In this document: positions 28,018 through 35,138 of the stretch, piece by piece
Layout of the letters: each line of letters begins with the position of its first letter
Position numbering within the stretch: position 1 is the stretch's first letter
Assembly: GCF_014649035.1 (NCBI RefSeq)
Contig: NZ_BMSG01000011.1
Coordinates: forward strand, 62,001 to 126,000
Reading direction: 5' to 3'
Source: Streptomyces sindenensis
GTDB lineage: Bacteria; Actinomycetota; Actinomycetes; Streptomycetales; Streptomycetaceae
DNA: 64,000 bases
Notes under the pieces: generated by a model
The model's database searches: none
What the model was told of the DNA's origin: nothing
What the model saw: only the letters and a program-made list of their open reading frames with translations
Position numbers and translations under genes: made by a program

Positions 28018-29010
28018 ATGTCTGTCTTCGGGGTCCCGGAGGCCGAGGAGGAGATCTACCGGCACTTCCTGCGCAACCCCGGGACCCGCGCCGACGATCT
28101 CCACCCCCTGCTGCGCTCCCGGTACGGCCAGACCCGGGCCCGGATCGCCCGGCTCCAGGAGATGGGGCTGCTGCACGCCGAGGACGCGGAGCGGCGGATC
28201 TTCCCCGCGGACCCCGAGGCGGCGCTCGCCCGGCTGGTCGACGTGCGGCTCGCGGCGCTCCATCAGGAGCTGCGTCGCGTCACCCGGTCGCGGCACGTCA
28301 TTGAGGGTCTACGCGCGGAGCAGGGGGCTCGTACACCCCATCCGCAGGGCATCGAGCAGCTGGAGGGGCTGGCCCAGATCCGTAACCGGATCGACGACCT
28401 CGCGTTCTTCGCCCGGGACGAGATCCTGTCCGTGGAACCGTACACGCGGCTGTCGCCGGAGAACATCGCCCGGTCCCGCCCGCTGGACCTGCGCTGTCTG
28501 CGGCGGGGGGTGCGGATCCGCAACGTCGTCTCCAGCGCGGCGCTCCAGGACCCGCCGACCGCCGCCTATCTGCGCGAACTGGCCAAGCACGGGGCGGCGA
28601 TCCGGGTGACGCCGGACACCACGGAGCGGCTGCTCGTCTACGACCGCCGGGCGGCGCTCGTCCCGCTGGATCCGCGCGACACCTCGCGGGGCGCGCTCCT
28701 GGCCCATCGCAGCGGACTGGTCTCCAACATCATCTCCCTGTTCGAACGGATCTGGGACCAGGCCGACGATCTGTCCCTGGCCGTCGGCGGAGCGGAGAGC
28801 GGCGAGGACGCGGCCGCCGCCCGCCCCTCCGGCATCGAGCGCCGGGTGCTCGTGTCGATGTGCACGGTGGGCAAGGACGAGGCGGGGGCGCGGGAGCTGG
28901 GGGTGTCGGTGCGGACCTACCGGCGGCACGTCGCCGATCTGATGCAGAAGCTCGGCGCGGCGAGCCGGGCGCAGGCCGCGCTGCTGGCCCGCGAACGCGG
29001 CTGGATCTGA
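28018..29010 (+). CDS. LuxR-type regulator with TrmB-like N-terminus
   Basis: A 330-residue transcription factor. The N-terminal winged helix is TrmB-like (EIYRHFLRNPGTRADDLHP, ARIARLQEMGLLHAED). The middle resembles phospholipase-D-like TrmB effector regions (VRIRNVVSSAALQDPPTAAY, HGAAIRVTPDTTERLLVYD). The C-terminus is a LuxR/GerE HTH (GARELGVSVRTYRRHVADLM). The ATG at 28,018 is the plausible start, with only a weak GAGAACGAG ribosome site. Regulators of this build often sit at the edge of Streptomyces biosynthetic clusters, and this one flanks the RiPP locus. Whether it controls the locus is inferred. Confidence 0.82.
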   Translation: MSVFGVPEAEEEIYRHFLRNPGTRADDLHPLLRSRYGQTRARIARLQEMGLLHAEDAERRIFPADPEAALARLVDVRLAALHQELRRVTRSRHVIEGLRAEQGARTPHPQGIEQLEGLAQIRNRIDDLAFFARDEILSVEPYTRLSPENIARSRPLDLRCLRRGVRIRNVVSSAALQDPPTAAYLRELAKHGAAIRVTPDTTERLLVYDRRAALVPLDPRDTSRGALLAHRSGLVSNIISLFERIWDQADDLSLAVGGAESGEDAAAARPSGIERRVLVSMCTVGKDEAGARELGVSVRTYRRHVADLMQKLGAASRAQAALLARERGWI

Positions 29011-29037
29011 CCGCCGGCGGGCTCCGGGGAGGCCGCT

Positions 29038-29158
29038 GCCCCGCAGCCCTGCGGCCCCGCAGACCCGTGGCCCCGCAGCCCTGCGGCTCCCGTGACCCCG
29101 CGGCTCCCGTGACCCCGCGGCTTCCGTGGCCCCGCAGGCCCGCAGGCCCGCAGGCCCC
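29038..29158. repeat. GC-rich short-period repeat block between convergent genes
   Basis: About 120 bp are made of imperfect units: ccccgcagccctgcgg-type palindromes, two to three copies of a 17-bp unit containing cccgtgaccccgcgg, then three copies of caggcccg. No ORF fits. The block probably ends both the LuxR transcript and the opposing M20 transcript. Confidence 0.65.
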
Positions 29159-29160
29159 GG

Positions 29161-29454
29161 TCAGGATCCGCCGGACACGCCCTTCGGCTGCGGCTCCTCC
29201 GCCCAGCCGCGCAGGGCCGTGTCGGCCAGGACGCGGGACACCGCCCGCCGCACCGCCGACGCGTCCGTCGTCCCGGCCAGCTCGACCCGCAGCACCACCC
29301 GGTCCTGCTCCACCTCGGGGTGGCAGGTCCAGTGTCCCGGGAGCAGTCCGAGCAGCCGTACGACGGTGGTCCAGCCGGTCGGGGCCGCGCGGTCGCGGCG
29401 TACGACGACGACATCGACCACGGCCCTGGTCCGGGAGGTCCGGCGAGCCGTCAT
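29161..29454 (-). CDS. 97-residue hypothetical protein, RiPP cluster edge
   Basis: A small protein of 97 residues with alternating hydrophobic strands (AVVDVVVVRRD, WTTVVRLLGLLPGHW, DRVVLRVELAG) and a terminal helix (ASAVRRAVSRVLADTALRGW). This pattern suggests an ACT/ferredoxin-like alpha-beta fold. The ATG at 29,454 overlaps the M20 hydrolase stop by 4 bp, so the two are co-translated. I do not recognise the family. It could be an accessory subunit to the hydrolase. Confidence 0.65.
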   Translation of the reverse strand: MTARRTSRTRAVVDVVVVRRDRAAPTGWTTVVRLLGLLPGHWTCHPEVEQDRVVLRVELAGTTDASAVRRAVSRVLADTALRGWAEEPQPKGVSGGS

Positions 29455-30827
29455 GACGCCGTCTCCCGGTTCCCGGCGGGCCCCGGGCCGAGGACCTGCC
29501 GGGCCGCCGCCGCCAGGGCCGTGATGCCGACGGGCAGGGCGGCCCGGACGTCGGGGGCGAAGCCGGGTGCGTGGTTGGGCGGTACGGGCTCGCCTCCGGC
29601 GCGGGCCGCCCGCCAGGGCCCGGCTCCGGTGGTCCCGAGCATCCAGTACGCGACCGGGACCCCGCCCGCCGCGAAGTGCGGGAAGTCCTCGGTGGCCGTC
29701 GACCCGGCGAGGTCCAGCACCCGGCCGGGGCCGAGGAGCGCCTCGTGGGCCCGGCGGACCCGGGCCGTGAGCGCCGGGTCGGGGCGCAGGGCGGGCGAGC
29801 GGGCGATGACGGTGAACGCGGGGGCGCGCGGGGCGTCGAAGGCGGCGGCCTCGGCCCGGACGGCCCGTTCGGCGGCGGCCGCCAGCCGGTCGAGCGCCGG
29901 GTTGGTGAACGCCCTGATGGTCAGGGAGAGTTCGGCGCGGTCCGGGGTGATGTTGCCGCGCTCGCCCGCCCGCACCGAGCCGACGGTGAGCACGGCCTGT
30001 TCGGCGGGCACGGTCTCCTCGGCCACCACGGTGCGCAGGCGCAGCACGGTGGCGGCGGCGATCAGGACCGGGTCGATGTTCAGGTGCGGGGTGGCCGCGT
30101 GGCCGCCCCGGCCGTGCAGGACCGCCTCGGCGGCGACGCTCCCCGCCATCAGGGGCTCCCCGCCGCCCGGCGCGTGGGCGAGGGTCCCGGCGGGGAGCGG
30201 GGCGGCGTGCTGGGCCAGGACCGCGTCGGGGACGCCGAACCGCTCGTACAGCCTGCCGCCCTCCAGCAGGGACCGGGCCCCGCGCAGCGTTTCCTCCTCG
30301 GGCTGGCCGACGACGAGGACCGTGCCGCGCCAGGCGTCCCGGGTGGCGGCGAGGAGCTCCACCGCGCCGGTGACCGCCGCGATGTGCAGGTCGTGGCCGC
30401 AGGCGTGCATGGCTCCGGGCACGGTGCTGGCGTACGGGAGTCCGGTGGCCTCGGTGACGGGCAGCGCGTCCAGCTCGGTGCGCAGCAGCACGGTGGGCCC
30501 GGGGCCGTTGCGCAGGACCCCGACGAGCCCGTGGCCGCCGCCCACGGAACGGGTGACCGTACAGCCGTGTTCCGCGAGCCGGGCGGCGAGGCGGCCGGCG
30601 GTGCGGTGTTCGTGGCCGGAGAGTTCGGGGTGGGCGTGGAGGTCGAGGTAGAGCTCGACGGCGGAGCGGAGCAGGGGGCGCGGCAGGGGCACGCCTCCCG
30701 GCGGCCGGCCCCCCGGGGCCCCCTCGTCCCCCCGCACCGCCCTTCTCGCCGCCTCCGCTCCTCTCGCGTGCCCGTCGTCGTCCGCGTTCCTCGTGGCTCT
30801 CTCCGCTGTGACCACCGCGCACCTCAT
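29451..30827 (-). CDS. M20 family metallo-amidohydrolase
   Basis: A 458-residue amidohydrolase of the M20D type (IAA-amino-acid/hippurate hydrolase-like). Metal-binding and catalytic segments are visible: LDLHAHPELSGHEHRTAGRL, TELDALPVTEATGLPYAS, the GAMHACGHDLHIAAVTGA zinc motif, GQPEEET with the catalytic Glu, and a late metal His in VPPNHAPGFAPD. The start of about 45 residues is poorly conserved, so the true start may be later. A TGACAGC heptad in its orientation lies 28 bp upstream, shared with the divergent precursor promoter. It could process the leader, tailor or detoxify the RiPP product; this is inferred from position. Confidence 0.88.
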   Translation of the reverse strand: MRCAVVTAERATRNADDDGHARGAEAARRAVRGDEGAPGGRPPGGVPLPRPLLRSAVELYLDLHAHPELSGHEHRTAGRLAARLAEHGCTVTRSVGGGHGLVGVLRNGPGPTVLLRTELDALPVTEATGLPYASTVPGAMHACGHDLHIAAVTGAVELLAATRDAWRGTVLVVGQPEEETLRGARSLLEGGRLYERFGVPDAVLAQHAAPLPAGTLAHAPGGGEPLMAGSVAAEAVLHGRGGHAATPHLNIDPVLIAAATVLRLRTVVAEETVPAEQAVLTVGSVRAGERGNITPDRAELSLTIRAFTNPALDRLAAAAERAVRAEAAAFDAPRAPAFTVIARSPALRPDPALTARVRRAHEALLGPGRVLDLAGSTATEDFPHFAAGGVPVAYWMLGTTGAGPWRAARAGGEPVPPNHAPGFAPDVRAALPVGITALAAAARQVLGPGPAGNRETAS

Positions 30828-30854
30828 CTCTGCTCAACGAGCCTGCTCCGTACG

Positions 30855-30930
30855 GCTGTCACGTGCCGCGCCGTCGCCCTGCCACCGGGTGTCAGCGATG
30901 TGACAGCGAAACCGCGGCCGATCTGACAGC
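30855..30930. promoter_or_regulatory. Phased TGACAGC-like heptads, candidate SARP operator
   Basis: Upstream of the precursor gene the plus strand has TGTCAGC at 30,890, TGACAGC at 30,901 (11 bp on) and TGACAGC at 30,924 (23 bp on). The inverse GCTGTCA at 30,855-30,861 faces the M20 gene. Direct heptads phased at about 11 or 22 bp just upstream of a -10 are the hallmark of SARP sites. A weak -10 (TGCAAT, 30,940-30,945) follows the last heptad by 9 bp. A SARP is encoded in the cluster (46,078-48,468). Confidence 0.6.
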
Positions 30931-31011
30931 GGCCACCCCTGCAATGGGTCCAGCACCCGGGCACCGCGCCGGAACAGCCGGCCGGACCCCCACGAGACCA
31001 GGGAGATCACC

Positions 31012-31188
31012 ATGGCCCCGAAGACCGAACTCGCCACCCTCGCCGACGAGATCCTGGAGCTGGAGTCGGAGACCTTCGAGATCTCGGACTACTCCGACGC
31101 CTCCGAGGTCGTCCTCGCCGGTTCCACGTCGTGCTCCTCGACGTCGACCTGCTCCAGCACCACCAGCACCACCTCCTGCTGCGCCTGA
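31012..31188 (+). CDS. RiPP precursor peptide (azole/dehydroamino-acid type)
   Basis: A 58-residue peptide too short for routine gene calls. The leader (residues 1-37) is acidic: LADEILELESETFEISDYSD then ASEVVLAG. The ETFEISDY block is the pattern recognised by leader-binding domains in thiopeptide- and goadsporin-type pathways. The core begins at about residue 38: STSCSSTSTC then SSTTSTTSCCA. It has 9 Ser, 7 Thr, 4 Cys and one terminal Ala in 21 residues, so 20 of 21 can be cyclised or dehydrated. GGGAG lies 6-10 nt before the ATG. Codon use is as GC-rich as the neighbours'. It is transcribed opposite to the enzyme operon. Confidence 0.9.
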   Translation: MAPKTELATLADEILELESETFEISDYSDASEVVLAGSTSCSSTSTCSSTTSTTSCCA

Positions 31189-31216
31189 CACCGCAGCTCG
31201 GCCCGCTCGTGCGCCT

Positions 31217-31241
31217 GCCCCCTCCGTCGGTCGGAGGGGGC
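31217..31241. terminator. Bidirectional terminator between precursor and YcaO 1
   Basis: A perfect 10-bp stem (gccccctccg / cggagggggc) with a 5-nt loop lies 29 bp past the precursor stop and 25 bp past the YcaO 1 stop. It serves both convergent transcripts. Confidence 0.85.
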
Positions 31242-31265
31242 TGTCGTACGTGGTGCGCCGACCGG

Positions 31266-33311
31266 TCACGGGAAGGGGTGCGGGACGGCCTTGATCTCCG
31301 CCTCCGGCAGGTCGTCGGTCCGGCGGCCCGCCGCTCGCGGCGCGGTCCGCAGCCGGTCCATGTGCAGGGCCCGCTGTCTGGTCCAGCCGAAGTCCAGCGG
31401 CAGCAGCCCGGGGACGATGGTGGAGACGGTGTGCAGGCCCATCCGGTGCTGCTCCGGCGTCGTCTGGTCGACGGCGATGACGTCGTGGCCCGCCTCGGTC
31501 AGCCGGTCCCGCAGGAACCACAGATCGTCCAGCAGGTCGCCGGTGCGGGGGCGCCGCGGCTGCCAGTCGGCGAACGCCTCCGCCGGCGGGAGCACGGCGG
31601 CCGGCTCCAGGTATTCGGCGGCGTGCCGGGCCATCGACGGCAGTCCGTAGAGCTGGGCGTGGTCCTTGAGGTGCCGGACTTTGGTGAAGTCCTGTTCCAT
31701 CGCCTCCAGTTCGGCCCGGCGTTCGGCCACCTGGTAGGGCAGGTGCGGGATGTAGGTGAGCACTTCGGACAGGGCGGACTCCACCGTGTCCGCCGGGTCG
31801 AAGCCGGCCGCCGCGCTGAACGACAGGGTGCCGGGGCCGCCGTCCCGGCGCACCGCGAGGGCGGTGACGACGGGGACCGCCAGATCCATCCGCGTGTCGA
31901 AGGCGTGCACGTCGTAGCCGTGCAGGGCCGCCCGGTCGAGCATCGAACGGACGGCGGGCGCGGCCGCGCCGGTGAGGTCGATCTCGGTGAGCCGGGTCCG
32001 TCCGTACCAGGCGAGGAGGAAGGCGTCCCGCTCGACGAGTTCGAGGAGGCCGAAGAGGATCGCCTCCTCCAGACTGCCGCCGGTGGCACAGCCGTTGGAG
32101 CATTCGAAGACGAAGTTATCGGCGTCGACGCCCGCGCTGTAGTGGGCGAGCCGGGACGGGACGAGGACCGGGGCGTCGTCGCGCAGGGAGTGGCCCCAGA
32201 CCCAGGGGATCGGCCGGTCCGGGTCGAAGGGGCTGACCAGGGGGTCGGTGGCGTACGTCCGCGGGGTGTAGAAGCCGCAGTCGGCGGGGTTCAGTGCCTG
32301 GCCACAGAGGTTGCGGTAGCTGTCGACGACCGGGGCCGTGCCGCGCCGCCGGTGGGTGCCCGCGTACCGCTCCAGGCCCTCCAGGTGGGCGAGGGTGCGG
32401 CTGGTGGCGTACCGGTTGGCCTGGCCGCTCCAGGTGACGTCGTTGAGACCGGCGTAACCGCGGACGAAGTGGGTTCCGGCGACCGGGGCGGTGGTGGTGG
32501 AGGTGGGGTTGATCCAGATGTCGGAACCGAGCGCGCCGCACACCGGGTTGGCGAGGGCGGCGGTCGGCAGCGGATAGGAGTCCAGGGTGCGCAGACGGTA
32601 GGTGGCGGGGTCCGGTTTCGGGGCGGGGGCCAGGACCATCCGGGCGGCCTCGGCCGTGTCCGGGACCTCGTGGACGCAGGCGGGGCAGAGGGGTTCGGGC
32701 AGCAGCGGGAAGGTGGCCGTGGCGAGCGTGACCAGGTCGACCCGGGTGACCTGGGGAAGCGCCCGGTCGGCGGGGGTCGCGGTGGAGTCCTCGGGGTCCG
32801 GCCCTCCGGGGGCGGCGGCGGAGCCTGAGCGGCCGGGCTCGGCCCGTGTGGCGGCGGACCCCCCGGGGCCGGGCTCTCCCGGGGTGCCGCGAAGGCCCGT
32901 GAAGACCGCGCTGTACGTCGCCCACACGGCGTCGACCGCGTAGTTGGTGAGCACCGGCCAGTCCACGGCTCCCCGCGGCCGGCACCCCAGCTCCAGGGCC
33001 TCCCGCTCCGACCGGCTGCGCAGCCGCTGCCAGCGCATCGCCAGGCACTGGCCGCAGACAGGGGCATCGGGTCCGCCGCCCCAGGGGCCGATCAGGACGG
33101 CCCGGGAGGTCAGCTGCACGGTGGCGGCGGGCCGGGCGCCGGCGTACGGGTCCGGGTGGCCGAAGCCGAGGACGTCGGCGGCCCCGAGCGGGACCACGTA
33201 CGGCGCGGGCAGGCCATCCGCGCCGGGCGCGTCCGTGTGGCGGGCCGACAGCGCGGACTGGAGCCGGGCGCGCGCCGCGTCCAGCGGGGTCGGGGCGGGG
33301 GCCGTCGTCAT
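31266..33311 (-). CDS. YcaO-type cyclodehydratase, paralogue 1
   Basis: A 681-residue TOMM (azole-forming) YcaO enzyme that uses ATP to cyclise Cys, Ser or Thr into azolines on the precursor. The N-terminal 220 residues carry zinc-ribbon Cys pairs (PVCGQCLAMRW, LCPACVHEV) as in fused E1-like regions. YcaO nucleotide motifs are intact (HLEGLERYAG; CSNGCATGGSLEEAILFGLL and ELVERDAFLLAWYG; VDQTTPEQHRMGL; FGWTRQRALHMDRL), and the protein ends in the proline-rich tail VPHPFP. A Pro/Gly/Ala linker lies near residue 170. The ATG overlaps the ABC permease stop by 4 bp; it is the last gene of the operon. It is clearly paralogous to the YcaO at 41,758. Confidence 0.92.
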   Translation of the reverse strand: MTTAPAPTPLDAARARLQSALSARHTDAPGADGLPAPYVVPLGAADVLGFGHPDPYAGARPAATVQLTSRAVLIGPWGGGPDAPVCGQCLAMRWQRLRSRSEREALELGCRPRGAVDWPVLTNYAVDAVWATYSAVFTGLRGTPGEPGPGGSAATRAEPGRSGSAAAPGGPDPEDSTATPADRALPQVTRVDLVTLATATFPLLPEPLCPACVHEVPDTAEAARMVLAPAPKPDPATYRLRTLDSYPLPTAALANPVCGALGSDIWINPTSTTTAPVAGTHFVRGYAGLNDVTWSGQANRYATSRTLAHLEGLERYAGTHRRRGTAPVVDSYRNLCGQALNPADCGFYTPRTYATDPLVSPFDPDRPIPWVWGHSLRDDAPVLVPSRLAHYSAGVDADNFVFECSNGCATGGSLEEAILFGLLELVERDAFLLAWYGRTRLTEIDLTGAAAPAVRSMLDRAALHGYDVHAFDTRMDLAVPVVTALAVRRDGGPGTLSFSAAAGFDPADTVESALSEVLTYIPHLPYQVAERRAELEAMEQDFTKVRHLKDHAQLYGLPSMARHAAEYLEPAAVLPPAEAFADWQPRRPRTGDLLDDLWFLRDRLTEAGHDVIAVDQTTPEQHRMGLHTVSTIVPGLLPLDFGWTRQRALHMDRLRTAPRAAGRRTDDLPEAEIKAVPHPFP

Positions 33312-34063
33312 GACTTGTCGCTCCAGCGGAAGGTCTTCAGCGCCACCGCGCCGAGGACGAGGGCGAATCCGGCGAGGACGGCACACGCGACGCCGATGTC
33401 GGCCAGGGAGCCGTCACCCGTCACCGCGCCGGAGACCCCGTCGTTGAAGTAGCGCAGCGGCAGGATCCGGGAGAGGGCCTGCATCCAGCCGGGCATGGCG
33501 TCCAGCGGGAAGAACGACCCGGACAGGAACGCCATCGGAATCATCAGGCAGTTGGCGACGGCGGCGACCGCTTCAGGGGTCTTCGCGTAGCTGCCGACGA
33601 TGACGCCGAACGCGAGGAACGCGGTGACGCCGAGGACCAGCACCGGCAGGGCGAGCGGCCACCGGCCGTCCAGTTGCAGCCCGAAGGACGGGAGCAGGGC
33701 CACCGCGACGAACAGAACCGCCTGTACGGCTCCGATGGCGAGCGCCAGCACGTAGCGGGAGGCGAGGACGGCGGAGACCGGTGTGGGCGTCATCCGGATC
33801 AGCCGGAGGATGTCGTCGCGCCGCCACTGCATGAGGACGAACCCGACGCCGAAGACCGCGGCGTTGGCGACGCCCCAGGACAGCACACCGGGCGCGATGT
33901 AGTTGATGTAGGGCTTGCCGCTCTCCTCGACGGTCTGGCCGTGGAAGATCAGCCCGAAGACGACCAGGAAGATCAGCGGGAAGGCGAAGGTGAAGAAGAG
34001 GGTGGTGCGGTCGCGGGTGTAGGCCCGGTACCCGGCCTGGCTCAGCGCGGTGTAGGCGCTCAT
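33308..34063 (-). CDS. ABC-2 type transporter permease
   Basis: A 251-residue integral membrane protein with six hydrophobic helices (TLFFTFAFPLIFLVVFGLIF, GVLSWGVANAAVFGVGFVLM, and four more to the C-terminus). It has the ABC-2 signature near AFLSGSFFPLDAMPGWMQAL. It pairs with the ATPase upstream to export the mature peptide or give self-resistance. The ATG at 34,063 has GGAGACACTCC ahead of it. Its stop overlaps the YcaO 1 start, so both are translated together. Confidence 0.9.
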   Translation of the reverse strand: MSAYTALSQAGYRAYTRDRTTLFFTFAFPLIFLVVFGLIFHGQTVEESGKPYINYIAPGVLSWGVANAAVFGVGFVLMQWRRDDILRLIRMTPTPVSAVLASRYVLALAIGAVQAVLFVAVALLPSFGLQLDGRWPLALPVLVLGVTAFLAFGVIVGSYAKTPEAVAAVANCLMIPMAFLSGSFFPLDAMPGWMQALSRILPLRYFNDGVSGAVTGDGSLADIGVACAVLAGFALVLGAVALKTFRWSDKS

Positions 34064-34076
34064 GGAGTGTCTCCGT

Positions 34077-34108
34077 ATCGCTGGATCACTGGATCGCTGC
34101 ATCGCTGT
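34077..34108. repeat. Four 8-bp tandem repeats between ABC genes
   Basis: The units atcgctgg, atcactgg, atcgctgc and atcgctgt are contiguous and sit in the 75-bp gap between the ATPase stop and the permease start. They could be a slippage product or part of an RNA structure. No function is shown. Confidence 0.6.
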
Positions 34109-34138
34109 ACGTGCGTCGAGGGGGCGGATCGGCCGGGG

Positions 34139-35095
34139 TCACGGCTGCGGGGCGCCGGTGCCGGTCAGCTCCAGGTACACGTCCTCCAGGCTCGCCGTCC
34201 TGGTCTGTACGCCCTGGAGCCCCGTGATCGCGTCGACGGCGGCCAGGACCCGGCCCGCGGTGAGGGTCTCCAGCACGAGCGAGCCGCCCTCCTCGGTCGC
34301 CCGGTCCACGCCCTCGATGGCGCGGGCCCGTTCGGGCGTGAGGCGGCCGGCCGGGACGAGCAGCCGGGTGGTCGGGGCGGCGGCGGCGATCAGCCGGCCG
34401 GGGCTGTCGAGCGCGGCGACCCTGCCCGCGACCATGATGGCGACCCGGTCGCAGAGCGCCTCGGCCTCGTCCAGGTGGTGGGTGGTGTAGACGATGGTGC
34501 GGCCCTGGCCCTTGAGGTCGCGCAGGACCTGCCAGAGCGAGCGGCGGGCCTGCGGGTCGAGGGCGGCGGTCGGCTCGTCCAGGAAGATCAGTTCGGGGTC
34601 GTGGACCAGGGCGGAGGCGATGGCGAGCCGCTGCCGCTGGCCGCCGGAGAGGTCGTCGACCCGGGTGTCGCCCTGCTCGGTGAGGCCGACGGAGGCGAGC
34701 GTGCGCTCGGCGGCCGCCGCGTCGCACCGGTAGAGGGCGGCCACGGTGGCCAGGTGCTCGCGGGCGGTCAGCCGGACGAAGAACGCGGAGGCCTGGGTCT
34801 GCACGCCGAGGAGGGGCAGCAGGGCGGTGTTGCGCGGCCAGGGGCTGAGGCCCAGGACCGCCACCGTGCCGGAGTCGGCCCGCCGCTGGCCCTCCATGAT
34901 CTCGACGAGCGTCGTCTTGCCCGCCCCGTTGGGCCCGAGCAGCCCGAAGAACTCCCCGCGTTCGACGGTCAGCGAGACCCCGTCGACGGCCCGGGTGGCG
35001 CCGTACGTCTTGTGGACCCCGGTCAGGGCGACGGCGGGCCCGGCGGACGGTTCCGTCGGGGGGTCCTGCGAGGGGCGGGGGGCGGTGGACGTCAT
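34139..35095 (-). CDS. ABC transporter ATP-binding protein
   Basis: A 318-residue ATPase of the drug/peptide exporter type. Walker A is LLGPNGAGKTTLVEI, the Q-loop is GVQTQASAFF, the signature is DDLSGGQRQRLAIA, Walker B is LIFLDEPTAALDP and the switch is TTHHLDEAEALCD. The C-terminal extension (LLVPAGRLTPERARAIEG to SLEDVYLELTG) is typical of the CcmA/DrrA class. The ATG at 35,095 has GAGGAG upstream. With the 33,308 permease it forms a two-component exporter inside the RiPP operon. Confidence 0.94.
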   Translation of the reverse strand: MTSTAPRPSQDPPTEPSAGPAVALTGVHKTYGATRAVDGVSLTVERGEFFGLLGPNGAGKTTLVEIMEGQRRADSGTVAVLGLSPWPRNTALLPLLGVQTQASAFFVRLTAREHLATVAALYRCDAAAAERTLASVGLTEQGDTRVDDLSGGQRQRLAIASALVHDPELIFLDEPTAALDPQARRSLWQVLRDLKGQGRTIVYTTHHLDEAEALCDRVAIMVAGRVAALDSPGRLIAAAAPTTRLLVPAGRLTPERARAIEGVDRATEEGGSLVLETLTAGRVLAAVDAITGLQGVQTRTASLEDVYLELTGTGAPQP

Positions 35096-35138
35096 GGGAC
35101 TCTCCTCGATGGGGAACAGCGGGCCCGGGGCGGGCACT

